From Omphiscola glabra (lineage: Eukaryota; Mollusca; Gastropoda; Lymnaeidae): 64,000 nucleotides of DNA. Each line of letters begins with the position of its first letter. Within the stretch, counting starts at the first letter, position 1. The notes under the pieces were generated by a model. It was not told the DNA's origin. It did not search any database and saw only the letters and a list, made by a program, of their open reading frames with translations. The DNA is taken from assembly GCA_964017045.1 (NCBI GenBank), contig OZ024809.1, positions 2,046,001-2,110,000 of the forward strand, given 5' to 3'. A program made the position numbers and the translations under genes. Positions 1 through 18,500 of this stretch are shown here, piece after piece.

Positions 1-7402
<7,402 letters not shown>

Positions 7403-8030
7403 GATTTATTTTTTTCAATTTATTCTTTGACTCAATAAAAAATAACAGAAATTTTAAACTTCGTTTTTCTAAAGGCTACTTTCACCCCTTAGAAATGTCT
7501 GCCTTGGTCATGCTTTGGCGAATTTTATAAGACGGATTTCTATTGGTTAAAAAAATCGTACCCTTATTGATAATAATATTATTTTAACAATTTAATTGTA
7601 TTATCGGTCCATTATTAAAGATAATTTAAAATATCCATGCTGTTTTATATTTTTTTATTTAGTGAGCATAAGCGATATTAAATTATTTAAAACCCAAATG
7701 TAATTGTCGTCATTCGTTTAAAAATACCATACAATAAAAGCTTTTGTAACATGCAACGAACATTTTTCTGCGGTTCTACTATTCATTTTATTTATTTTCG
7801 AAAAAAAATCAAACGACTTTATAGTTGATTAAAATTATAAACATTATCTTTATAACTTAACAAGTCATCAATTTAACCCTTTAAATCAAACACATGCACA
7901 AATTAATTTTTTCGTTCCGTAGTCCCCAATGCCTATCCCCTCCCACCTCTTTCTCTGCAAAACTCTGGTAATGACGTCACAAAAAGTAACAAGTGTGCCC
8001 ATTAAATAAAACCGTGTACGGCAGTTAAAG
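7403..8030. promoter_or_regulatory. Upstream region of importin gene
   Basis: This sits directly 5' of the importin ATG (minus strand) and must contain its 5' UTR and proximal promoter if transcription starts locally. No TATA box or other core element could be identified with confidence. Nothing else recognisable was seen. Confidence 0.3.
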
Positions 8031-8037
8031 TTAAAAA

Positions 8038-8140
8038 GAAATTTCGTCCAACGGAATTTCGGTCGCACTGAAGTTTGGTCGAACGGAAATTGTATCGAAT
8101 GGAAATTGCTTGAACGGAAATTTGGTCGCATATTTTAAAT
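8038..8140. repeat. Cluster of CGAACGGAAATTTGGTCG-type repeats
   Basis: Four or five degenerate units of the form (G)GTCGAACGGAAATT occur in tandem. The same motif builds the arms of the fold-back element at 60032-60302, so this is probably one broken end of that element family. Confidence 0.6.
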
Positions 8141-8152
8141 ACATTTTGTTGT

Positions 8153-8375
8153 TCTCATAGACGTGCAGCGGTGTGCTGGCCATCAGTGGTGTGCTGGCCA
8201 TCTGCGGTGTGTGCTGGCCATCTGTGGTGTGCTGGAGCCGGTTCGGGCGAACCAGTTTTTAATTGCTATGCCTATTCTGCTGAACATGTTACGAGCTACC
8301 ATCAGCGGTGTTCTGGGGCCGGTTCGGGCGAACCAATTTTAAATTGCTGACTATTCTGCTTAACATGTTGTCAAA
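8153..8375. repeat. Tandem repeats: GGTGTGCTGGCCATC and a larger ~110-bp unit
   Basis: GTGTGCTGGCCATC(A/T)G(C/T)GGT is repeated four times at 8165-8235. A larger unit containing GCCGGTTCGGGCGAACCA and ATTCTGCT(G/T)AACATGTT then occurs twice (about 8236-8290 and 8310-8373). GGTTCGGGCGAACC is an imperfect palindrome. Function unknown. Confidence 0.65.
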
Positions 8376-8795
8376 CGAGTTCTAAAAATATACCAGTACA
8401 TTGATTTATTTTTCTAAGACCACCAAGTTCCGAACGGGCTGTTGCTTGATTGTTGGCCCACCGCTGGCCACCAGGGGCGTCATATTGGTTGTAGCAGGCT
8501 GGGGCATTTGCCCCCCTCCCACCCGGAATTTGCAGGTTTTATCTAAATTGCTACGTACTGTGGCGCCTCCAGTAATTACTTACCAAGCCGACCAAGTTTT
8601 GCCTCCTCCCCCCTTTTAGAAAAAAAACCCTGAAATGACGTCCTTTGTTGGCCACCATTCCATTTTGATGAGTTCCATGATATGTTACAAGGATATGCAA
8701 CAAATGTTATAGTGATCTAATGAATACCCACTATCTGACTTTTTTCTATGATCAATTATTATATTCAGTGGTTTCTTTTTAACGTGTTGACATTC

Positions 8796-8960
8796 ATACA
8801 TAGGAGTAAAAGACATCTTGTCCTGGCAATCCTACAAAGGAGTTATAGACGTCCTGCACAACGTTGTCCTGGCAATCTTACATAGGAGTAAAAGACATCC
8901 TGCACAACGTTGTCCTGGCAATCCTACAAAGGAGTAATAGACACCCTTTACAATTTGTGA
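8796..8960. repeat. Minisatellite, ~53-bp unit, about three copies
   Basis: Units contain TTGTCCTGGCAATCCTACA and AGGAGTAATAGACATCCTG and repeat with small differences. Open frames across it are a by-product of the periodicity. Confidence 0.65.
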
Positions 8961-9352
8961 TGACATTTCGGTGCAGCGAACTAAAAAGCAATGAGATCGG
9001 GACACAAGTAGTTCGAGGAGGTAGCACATGAAGGGTGCGTGAAGAGCCGTTCGTGTGCCCCTTCAAGGTTGTCATTTAAATAGTGTTACCACATCACCAC
9101 TTTGGGCCCCTTAGCGAAGCCACATGCAGCCGCAGGGGTCCAAGGGCCTACGCGATGGCTCTTGAAATGTGAAGGAGAAACGCCTCTGCCTGCGGTGGCA
9201 GGACCGGGCGGAACTTTATATATAAATATTGAGGGGCAGAATTTGGGGCTAAACTGCAGAGTTTTGTTTTAATGAGGTTGGAAAAGGGGGGGGGGGTAGC
9301 GCATAGAGCGAGAGCGGCAAAAATCTTGGCGTCTCTGCGGCGTTAATTATTA

Positions 9353-10690
9353 TTATTAAAAGAAGTTTTTTTATAGCGTAGTACCCCAACCTACGGCTGG
9401 GCTCACCGCGCTTTCATCATCATCACCAGCATCATGTCCCGTAGTCTTTCGACCGTTGGGGCGCCACAGATGACATAAAAACTATTCTTCTTAATTCCTC
9501 TCGGTCTCCTGCCCTATGCATAGCATCGCCTAGTTGTAATCCCGTCCATTCTTTGATGTTATCTTCCCATCTTTTTCTCTGTCTTCCTCTTCTTCTTTCT
9601 CCTCTAGTTGTGCCCTGCAAGATTTCTTTGGCGAGCCCTTGTTTTCTGGTCACGTGGCCTTACCATTCAAGTTTGCGCTTTTTTTACCACGCTTTACATA
9701 CAATTTAACAAACATATCCATGAACTTAAAAACGAACATACATTAATTAAATAAAACAAAACAAATGTGTATTCGCCCAACTATTCCATAACTTTTTAAA
9801 TGTCAAGCCATGGACGGCATCCAGCAGCATCGTTTATCGGTAGGAGGAGGGGAATCAGTCAGGATAGTAGAGTTTAAAAAGATGTGTTTTGAGTGCAGTT
9901 TTGAAGGATGTGATGGTTGGTATATTGCGGATGTGTAGCGGAAGATAATTCTATTGTTTGGGAGCACAGAAAGAGAAAGATCTTTCACCATATGTTTTTG
10001 TGCGAGTCTTGGGGACAGAAAGAATACGCGCGTCTGTGGAGGAGCGAATCTGTCGAAGGGGTGAATAGACAGAGAGAAATTTGGTTAGATAGGAAGTGCA
10101 GGAAGAATTCGAGAAAAAGTAGTGGCAGAGGACAGAGAGTTTGTAATCAATTCGTGTTTGTACAGGGAGCCAATGAAGTGAATGAAGTAGTGGTGTGACG
10201 TGATCACGTTTTTTGCCTTTAAAACTAGCCTAGCAGCTGAGTTTTGAACCTTTTGTAGTTTTTCTAAGAAGTGTTTTGGTGAACATGACAGAAGAGGGTT
10301 GCAATAGTCAAGACGAGAGAGAACAAAAGCATAGACTAGGGTTTTTGTTGCACTAATTGTGAGGTAGTGGCGGATGGACCTGATGAGGCCGATAGCGGTG
10401 TATGCAGAACGACAAATGTGAGAGATATGATTATCGAGAGACATGTTGTTAGACAGAATATATCCAAGATTCCTAGAGGAGGATGTAAACTGTATGTCGG
10501 AGTTACCTACTTGAAATAAAATGGGGAGAGCTGAGTGAGAGGATAATTTGTGATCGTAAATAAGGAGTGCTTCCGGTTTGTCTCCATTAAGCTTCAACTT
10601 GCTGAGTGCCATCCATGACTTGACATCACCAATGCTCTCCCGCAAAGTCCTAGCTATTTCAATGCTGCACATATGAACATATGGGAACGA
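9353..10690 (-). mobile_element. 5'-truncated non-LTR (LINE) retrotransposon
   Basis: Read on the minus strand, 10672-10085 encodes the C-terminal part of a reverse transcriptase: the segment has DVKSWMALSKLKLNGDKPEA, then NLGYILSNNMSLDNHI, and FVLSRLDYCNPLL...KLQKVQNSAARL, typical of CR1/L2- or jockey-like elements. After a stop, homology continues in broken frames (AYSFCPQDSHKN) and the copy ends in a (TTA)n-rich tail near 9353. The catalytic YADD region is missing, so it is a dead 5'-truncated copy. A second copy of the same family lies at 43942-44690. It is interrupted by a different LINE scrap at 9409-9691. Confidence 0.85.
9409..9691 (-). mobile_element. LINE 3' fragment nested in another LINE
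   Basis: The minus strand encodes the C-terminal tail of an RTE-like reverse transcriptase (about 9653-9432, with RRRGRQRKRWEDNIKEWTGL) and ends in a (CAT)n-type tail, CATCATCATCACCAGCATCA on the plus strand. Comparison with the sister host copy at 43.9 kb shows the extra DNA: CGCGCTTT precedes the insert and GCTTTACA follows it, indicating a target duplication of about 5 bp (GCTTT). Confidence 0.7.
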
Positions 10691-10707
10691 TGGTTTCGTT
10701 GAATTTA

Positions 10708-11972
10708 TACTAGAGATTGTAATCGAACCCTCTTTTAAAAGTTTGATAACAACTTAAGTTCGGTTGGGTATAATTTAGACCACAGATTGGAATCAAACCC
10801 TCTTGTAGACGTTCGGTAACAACATAAGTTCGGGTTCGGTGACCATGCACTGAAGTTAGACGCGTTCGTTCACTATCAAAATGTGAAATAGATTGGTTTT
10901 TATTAAAAAGAATAAAATAGGTATTAAATTTTGGAAACATGAACATTTATATAGAAACACACTAAAATAATAAAAAGACATTTTCTGTAACTATCATACT
11001 AAGTCGGGATATATTTACCTACTAGAAATAACCCGCTAAAGCGGTGGTGGCAATGCGTAGCTAGTGTTTGGCACCAGGGGAGACGATTCATTTTTACGCC
11101 CCCTTCAAATCCGAAACCCACAATTTTTACCAATGAAACGCTATCAACGCCCATTTTGGCGTCCCTACCTAACCTGGCAACCAGGTACATCTGATTATCT
11201 ATGCACCCCCCCCCCTCGCTGCGTCACTGATTAGTGCTTACTTCTGGGCATTTTATTTTGCGCACCTATTGAACACAGAGTTATAGCCATACATAATATA
11301 CTAGAAAATTATTATTTGTGAAAATAAACGCATGGGTGTTTAAACTTTAATGAAAAAGTGAGGAAACATAAACATGTTATTTTGTTTGTTTTTGCATGAT
11401 ACACGTTGATCACACTGGATGAAAAGGAGTCGGCTACAATGTGTTGTTTAATTTTGGGGGCATTAAAACAAATGACACTTCTGTGCGAAACCGTGTTGGC
11501 GGAGAGAGTTGATAGATTAAGGCAGTGGTTCTCAACCTTCCTAATGCCGCGACCCTTTAACAAAGTTCCTCATGTTGTGGCGACCCCCAACCACAAAACT
11601 ATTTTCTTTGATACTTCATAACTGTAGAGTATATGTGTTTTCCGATGGTCTTAGGCGACCCCTGGCAAAGGGTCGTTCGACTCCCAAAGTAGCCGCGACC
11701 CACAGGTTGAGAGCCGCTGGGTTAAGGTAATGATAAGAAAGATTAATTTAAAAAAAAAAAATCGCTTTGCTATAGTGTTTTCTAGTTTTAATTACAAATA
11801 TATAAGCATTTTTGGTGTAGTATTTGTGGTGAGTCGCCACATACGTATAACATTTTCGGGTTTAATAAGTTTTCGATAGGTTCCCTCTCTTCGGTTCGTA
11901 CGAAGTTCGGTTCATTTCGGTTAACATCCGGGTTCGAATTCGGTGTGTTGTGTTCGATTCCAATCTTTAGTA
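10708..11972. mobile_element. Candidate DNA transposon with ~20-bp TIRs, contains SPIN
   Basis: The left end reads TACTAGAGATTGTAATCGAA and the right end, complemented, reads TACTAAAGATTGGAATCGAA (18 of 20 matching). Both are next to TA dinucleotides, as in Tc1/mariner-like insertions. A second internal copy of the left-end sequence begins near 10792 (AGATTGGAATCAAACCCTCT). No transposase was recognised. The SPIN element at 11523 lies inside and is therefore younger. Confidence 0.45.
11523..11719 (-). mobile_element. SPIN-type hAT non-autonomous element
   Basis: The complement begins CAGCGGCTCTCAACCTGTGG, continues with GGTCGAAC-type and GTCGCCTAAGACCATCGG, CAGTTATGAAGTA, GTGGTTGGGGGTCGCCACAA and GGGTCGCGGCATTAGGAAGG, and ends GTTGAGAACCACTG. 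This order and wording match the SPIN (SPace INvaders) hAT family as I know it. It is 197 bp long, flanked by 8-bp repeats GATTAAGG (11515-11522) and GGTTAAGG (11720-11727), 7 of 8 identical, the target-duplication size of hAT elements. It has no coding capacity. SPIN is known for horizontal transfer among tetrapods, a triatomine bug and a pond snail. Confidence 0.9.
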
Positions 11973-12546
11973 TATACGACCAAACATAATATTTAGAGAT
12001 GATGTAGGACCTATTAATTTACATATGTTTGAAGTGATAAACTGCCGCAATAAAAATTAAATATAAAAGATATCTCATGGATTTGAGAGAAGAAAAGACC
12101 TCTAATCATAACCGACATATTAAAACTGCAAATTTTTTTTTGGCCGAAAAGAAATACTGATTACATGCTCGGCTACCCCCCTTTTTTTTTTTTTTTTGAG
12201 AAATCGTTTCACAATTCGGAGGGTACTCCAAATGATCAATTTTAAATGATTGATTGATTCACAATTTTTTACACCCTCATTGATATTATTAGCTGATTTT
12301 TTTTCCATTTCATTAATCGTATTAAAGTTAACATATTGAAATAGTAAGAACGCAAGTTACTAAACCCATTGTGCGGAATTGTGCCTTCAATAAAATATAT
12401 TTTTAGTAAGCATTATTTCCCCTGCATGTCTTCCCGAAATGCATCAAATGACGTGTTTGTTCCCAGCCACTTCCTAACGTATACAATTTTATAGTTTATC
12501 TGGATAGAAAAATATAGTATTTAGTTGGCATCCCATTTATTCAAGA
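11728..12546. promoter_or_regulatory. 5' flank of TM9SF2
   Basis: AT-rich DNA holding the right end of the 10.7-12.0 kb element, a poly-A/T pair around 12136-12195 and presumably the TM9SF2 promoter and 5' UTR immediately before 12547. No convincing core promoter motif or coding exon was found. Confidence 0.3.
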
Positions 12547-15500
12547 ATGTTTGCTTTAAAGCTTATATTAGCTGCCAATCTTTGGCAGATGCTCAATGCA
12601 TTTTATTTACCTGGTCTAGCGTCAGTGACATACTGTTCGGCAGAAACTAACAAAAACAGCAAAGACAAGAATTGTCAGGTAGGTAGGCTACACGTCAGTC
12701 ACGTAGTCGATAACTTAATTTTCACTTAAAACTTATTAGGAAGTCAAAGTAATTATTTAAAATAAGTAATAATAAGCAAAATGTTACAACATTAAAAAAC
12801 AAATTATAACTACAGGCCTATTAATGTAAAGATTAGTTTAGTAAACGAATTTTATGTTGCATAGATAGTTGCAATTCAGTGGCGGCATACTTGACTTCGG
12901 GCCTAGGCCGTAGGCGGAGACGACTGTGTAATTTGAATCAGAAATGAGCGTCAGTGCAATGGAATCCAAGTTTTTAATTTGTTTATGTGAGCGTAATTTT
13001 AATAATACAGTAATACAAGAGTCCTTTTGATCCCTAATTAAGGTCTGACTCCACCCTTTCACATTAGGCAAGGTACTTGACTTAGGTAAACAAAAAATTT
13101 GAGGCTATGTGGAATATAGCATCGCTGGTAAATGTGTAGTTATGTGTCCGCGTTTTTTTACCATGGCCGCCATCTTGGTTGCCCCGACCCGCGAACTTTT
13201 ACGTGTTCACGGGTCGGGACAACCAAAATGGCGGCCGAGGAAAAATAAAATAACTTCATAATAAAATGAAAAAATGATCTAAATCTATCCCTCACCCTAA
13301 CCTGAACCCTAAATTCCTCCCTAACCCGGTTTTGACCCTCTCCCTAACAGGGTTTTGAGATTCTCCCTAACAGTAGGTACTTTGACACAAAATTTAAATA
13401 TTGTCCGATTGCCATGAATGATACATCATTTTAAAGGGCTAGCTATAAGCTTTATAACAACACCAATTTCATCTTTCTATCTTTTATATAACTTGAGTTA
13501 TTAATTTTTTTGTCAAATTTTTTATGCCCCTTATATAAGCATAAGCTATATATTTGACCCAAAAAACTTGTGACCCACTTTTGAAATTTTTTCACTTTTT
13601 GACCCATAACTTTTTTATTTTCAAAGATAATGGAACCAAATTTTCAGTAGATATTCTCAATGCAATATACAACACAATGAACAACAAAAGTTTCACATTA
13701 TATAATAAATATTTATTTTGAAAAATGTTTTTGCAGAGAAATTAAAAAAATATCTGTAAAAAAAATATTTTTTTGGTCAAATGTATTGTTTTTTTTACAC
13801 GAAAAACAAACAAATTGCAGGTCTATTCCATTTTAAAGTAACAACAACATCAAATCAAATTTATATTTTAATTATAGTAATTTTATGTTCTGTATGGAAT
13901 TTGAAAATACCTGAAAAGAAAAATAATTAAAATGTTAAACTCATTTTTTTAAAATCAAAGGTCCATACAATTAACTAATTACATGAAATAAATCAGTGCT
14001 ATTGATGGGACTCTGAAATGAAATATAGATATGTTATTAATAAATTATTCAAATATAACGTCCTGAAAAGAAATATAGAAATAGAAATGTTAATAAATTA
14101 TTCAAATATAGACAAAATGGTTCTTACTTAGTTTGTAAATAAATTACAGACAATAAATGTTAAACCAATACTAATAATATTAACATTTGCCAGTATGAGA
14201 TGAAGAATTTAAAATATTATGACTTGAAAAGAAAAAAAGGGGTAAAATAATTTTATTCCAAAAGAAAAAGTCAGAGGTTTATACATTTAAACTAATTATA
14301 CCCAACAAATACTAAATCAATGCTGTGTTAATTATAGCATTGGTTACATCTTGAGTCCCTGGAGTTGCCTGGTGCTCAAATACTTGTGGAAGGAAACAAT
14401 CATTGTGTGTTAAAATAGTTGTAGCATCAATACTTTTGGAAGGCAACAGATTCTTCTTCTTGTTAACAGGCACTACAACTGGCTGCAACAAAAGATTTTG
14501 GCTTCTATTCCAATTAGTTTCAATTCCTTTCTAAAAAATAGAAAGCTTTTTATATAATCTTGACACATATACAGACCTGTTTACTCTTACCATTTGGCGT
14601 ACAATGAATGATTTTGAGATGTGTACATTATCTTACCTTGTAAGAAACATAATTGCTATCCTCTTGTTGGAAGGCCTCATCAAGAGCAGAAACAGACGCT
14701 TTCATTTCATGCCCTCTGTCTTGTTTGGTATGCTACTATACAGATAGATAGCATAGCCATTTCTTTTCACAAATGCGGCTGCAATCTGGAAAAAGCTTGC
14801 TAGACACAGGTTATAATCCTCATTGTCACTGACATTTCTAGAAATTACAAAGTCAAACTGAAAAGAAAAAAAACAAATAAAATTAACAAAATGTGCAGAC
14901 CATTTGTATTTATTAACTTATAACTATAACTGTCAATATAAATATAGTATAGTATAATTATAATGAAAATGTTTATATTTCAATTTTATAATTATTTATT
15001 ATTTATATTATATTTCAATTAGCCTATACTTACACTATATTTATAATAATTTATATGATTGTTTATTTTATTTTGTTAATTTATTTACAAATTCAATAAC
15101 ATTAACAATCTTAGCAATAAAATTATAAACAATAAATGAATAATAATATTAAATGTAGAATAAATGACAAACCTACAAAAAAACGTATTTTATTATTAAC
15201 TAATTAATACTAGTAATATTACTAGTATAATTACTATTACTTAGTAGTATTACTAAGACTAACATTAAGTTTTTATTAGTATTAGTAGCATTAGTATTAG
15301 TATTACCTTAGGCCTTAGTCTTAGTAAATTAACTGAATTGAAGTCTGAACGACTAATTTTATTTAATTAATTTTAATTAAAAAATAACAGTAAATTAAAT
15401 GTTTATGAATAAATATTTCAAATTCTGCTCTGATTTGATACAATTAACTGTTTAAAGTATTGAATAATAATAACAAATACAGGTATTTCCGAAATATTAA

Positions 15501-18500
15501 TTATTTAATGTCCGCCACTATTGATAACTGCACCGCCTTCTTGAGGCGGGAAAATGGGCAAAAAGAGAATTAGGAGTTTTGGTCACCAATTTAGGGACTT
15601 TTTTGCGGTTACTTGAGCGCAGTCTCCTTAATTATAATAAGCTATAAAAATCAATTAATATTTTAGAATATTGTCCATTATGTTCTTTTAGTCGTCTCGT
15701 TTCTATAAAAAAAGTATTTAAGCTTTTATTCACTTACCGGTGGTTTTTTGACAACAGCATAGTGTAGCAGTATGAAACCGTAATGTAACTTATAGTGTCG
15801 TGTGCAGAAACCAATCAACACAACAATGGTGACGTAAAACACGGCTTTTTTATGCAAATTTTGATGCTCGAGGCTATTTAACGATGTCAACGAAAGCATT
15901 CTTCAAAAAGTAGGTCAAAGGCTTATGCCTCATTTTGAGACCTGCGCAGAACCGTGCGCGGGCATGTATTGTTATCCCTACTAACAGGGTTTTGACCCTC
16001 TCCCTAACTGGGTTTTGACCCTCTCCATAACAGGGTTTTGACCCTCTCCCTAACAGGGTTTTGACCCTCTCCCTAACAGGGTTTTGACCCTATCAGAACC
16101 AGCGTTTTGACACTCTCCTTAGCCTAACGTGGCGCTGGGTTTTGACCCTGAGAAGTAGGAAAATTAAAAAAAAAACAAAGAAAAGTGGCCAAAATTAATT
16201 ATAAAAGAAAGAAGTAATGAAAACCCAACTTACATTTTCATGGAATACACTTTTACACACTTTATTTCAGGTTCCAACGAAAAGAATATCCAAAAATTAA
16301 TAAAACACAGCGTGGTCACCCTCTAAGATTATCTTAAAAAATGGTGGAGCTTATTAACATATTTAATAGGCCAACCAATGAAATTTTAAAAATTATAATT
16401 AATCAACCAATAAAAATTTGCCACCGTCATATTAATGAAAATGTAACTCTATTTAAAAAAATATTTAAAAAATAAGGGGAGTGAATCCACGCAAATGACC
16501 TCACGGATAAACAACTACACATCAGCGGCATCGCTAATTTTTTTACACAGAATTATGACACCAAAATCATAGTTTTAGTTGTTGTAATTTTAAAGTTATG
16601 AATTTTTAAAGTATGACTTCATTTCTCCTTTTTTAACATGGACCACATCTCCACATTCTGTGACCCAATTCCGCTGTGTTCAAAAAGAGCTATAACTATA
16701 ACGCTTGGCTTGATGCAAACAGCAGAACTGGGTCGCAGAATGTGGGGATACGACGTTGGTTTAAAAAAGGACAAATGAACCGGTACTTAAAAAATTCATA
16801 ATTCATAGCTAGATAAACTACTAAGGAAGTTGATTTGGGTTTTATTTTTTACTTTTAAAGTTCTCTATATGATGCTGTACTTCTTTAATAATTATTTCTG
16901 TCATTTGAAATGACATTTCACTAAATTAATATGATAATTATTTCTATAATTTTAAATGAAAGAAACGAATTACTAACAGAAATAAAACAAAGAATATTAG
17001 CTGGAAACAGGGCATACTTCGGTAGTCAGAAAATACTCAAGAGTAAAAACATTACAAGAGAAACAAAGAAAACTATTTATAAAACTTTAATCAGACCAGT
17101 TGTAACATATGCAAGTGAAACTTGGACCCTAACAAAAATGGCAGAAAATCTATTAAACACATGGGAGAGAAAAGTTCTCAGAATGTGTTGAGTCTGAATG
17201 ACAAAGGGGCAAATTTTACAACAGCTGCGTCCATATGGCTTAGTCCTAAAGTGGGAGGGGTAGTGTGGATATGGCTTTGCACAAGGAAATATCATAGATT
17301 CCGATCTCCTCTGAAAATAATGAGAGGCGGGGTTAAGAAAAATGTTGTGGGTGTCAAGGACGAAGAGAATGGCATGGTTTTTAAGGAAAACATGTTGGCT
17401 ATGAGATTGTGGATATGATATGTGAGAATAAGTTTAAGTACATTTCGCTCTTACAAGTAGTGAGAACTGAAACTGTTTAAAAATTACTTAATAATATTAT
17501 TACATCCTTAGAATTAGTCAAATTAATCATGTGAAATAATAGTTACTGATGACTCTGTCAATTTTACAAAATATTTGTTAATTTTGAAGGGAAACAAAAA
17601 TGTGTTTCTTTTTATTATTCTATCCTTTTGACCTATGGTCAACTAAATTAGTTGTATAACATGCCAGTAGGTACCACAAACTGATTTTTCAAAACAGTCC
17701 TATAGCTTTATTTTATATTGTCATGTCAAGAACTCATGATTCTAAGAGCGTGGATACCAAACTTGTTCATATAACTCAATTAGTAAAAAAGTTATGAATT
17801 TTTAAAATTTACTATTTTGAAATTGTTTTGCCACCTTCAAAAGTGCCATCTGTAAAAGTAAATCACTTAAACTCAATTACTTACAGTTAACACATACCCA
17901 CATATATAGAGAACAGACTCAATTTTTTTCAAAGGTAAAAAATGATTAATTCATTAAATTTTATTGTTATAAAAAGGGCATTTCATCACATTTTGAAAAA
18001 AATAAAAAGGGAAGTAAAAAACACAAAATTTGGTAATTTAAAAAAAAATCCAAAAATCAACCGATAAGAAAGCATTCATGATAATTATATCAAAATGTAG
18101 GGGAACTAAAGGTCTATGTACTTAAACAGCAAGTGGAAACATAACATTTACGCTTAAAATACAAAAATGGTTAGAAAAAAGGCAATGTTTCGTAAGTCGC
18201 AAAAAATCAGTAATTTTTTTAAAATTGCAAAAAATCAATCGTTCAACCAAGAGATTAGCCAATTATACCAAAATATAGAGAAATTATAGCTCTACACATT
18301 TCAACAGATAATGAGCCCATTATTTATTTATATACATTACAAAAATGGCTGGAACAGTCAAAGCGTTCACATACAGAATTATTTAAACTTTTTCTTTATA
18401 TGGTGTATTGAAAGCACATCATAATTATATCAAAATGTAGGGGAACTAAAGGTCTATGTACTATACTTAAACAGCATGTGTACCCATAACATGTCCATTT

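Larger units (their letters stand above)
13127..16527. mobile_element. Mutator-like element (787 bp) split by element B
   Basis: An 8-bp direct repeat GCATCGCT flanks it at 13119-13126 and 16528-16535. Its ends are imperfect inverted repeats (GGTAAATGTGTAGTTA against the complement of the right end, CGCTGATGTGTAGTTG). After removing element B and one copy of its 7-bp duplication the element is about 787 bp and matches each arm of the fold-back at 44828-46495 in order: a hairpin at 13165-13236, CTCACCCTAACCTGAACCC, TCTCCCTAACAGGGTTTTGA repeats, the phrase CGCTGGGTTTTGACCCTG, ACCCAACTTACATTTTCATG and GGAGTGAATCCACGCAAATG. TSD length and long inverted repeats fit Mutator-like elements; no transposase is present. 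Confidence 0.65.
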
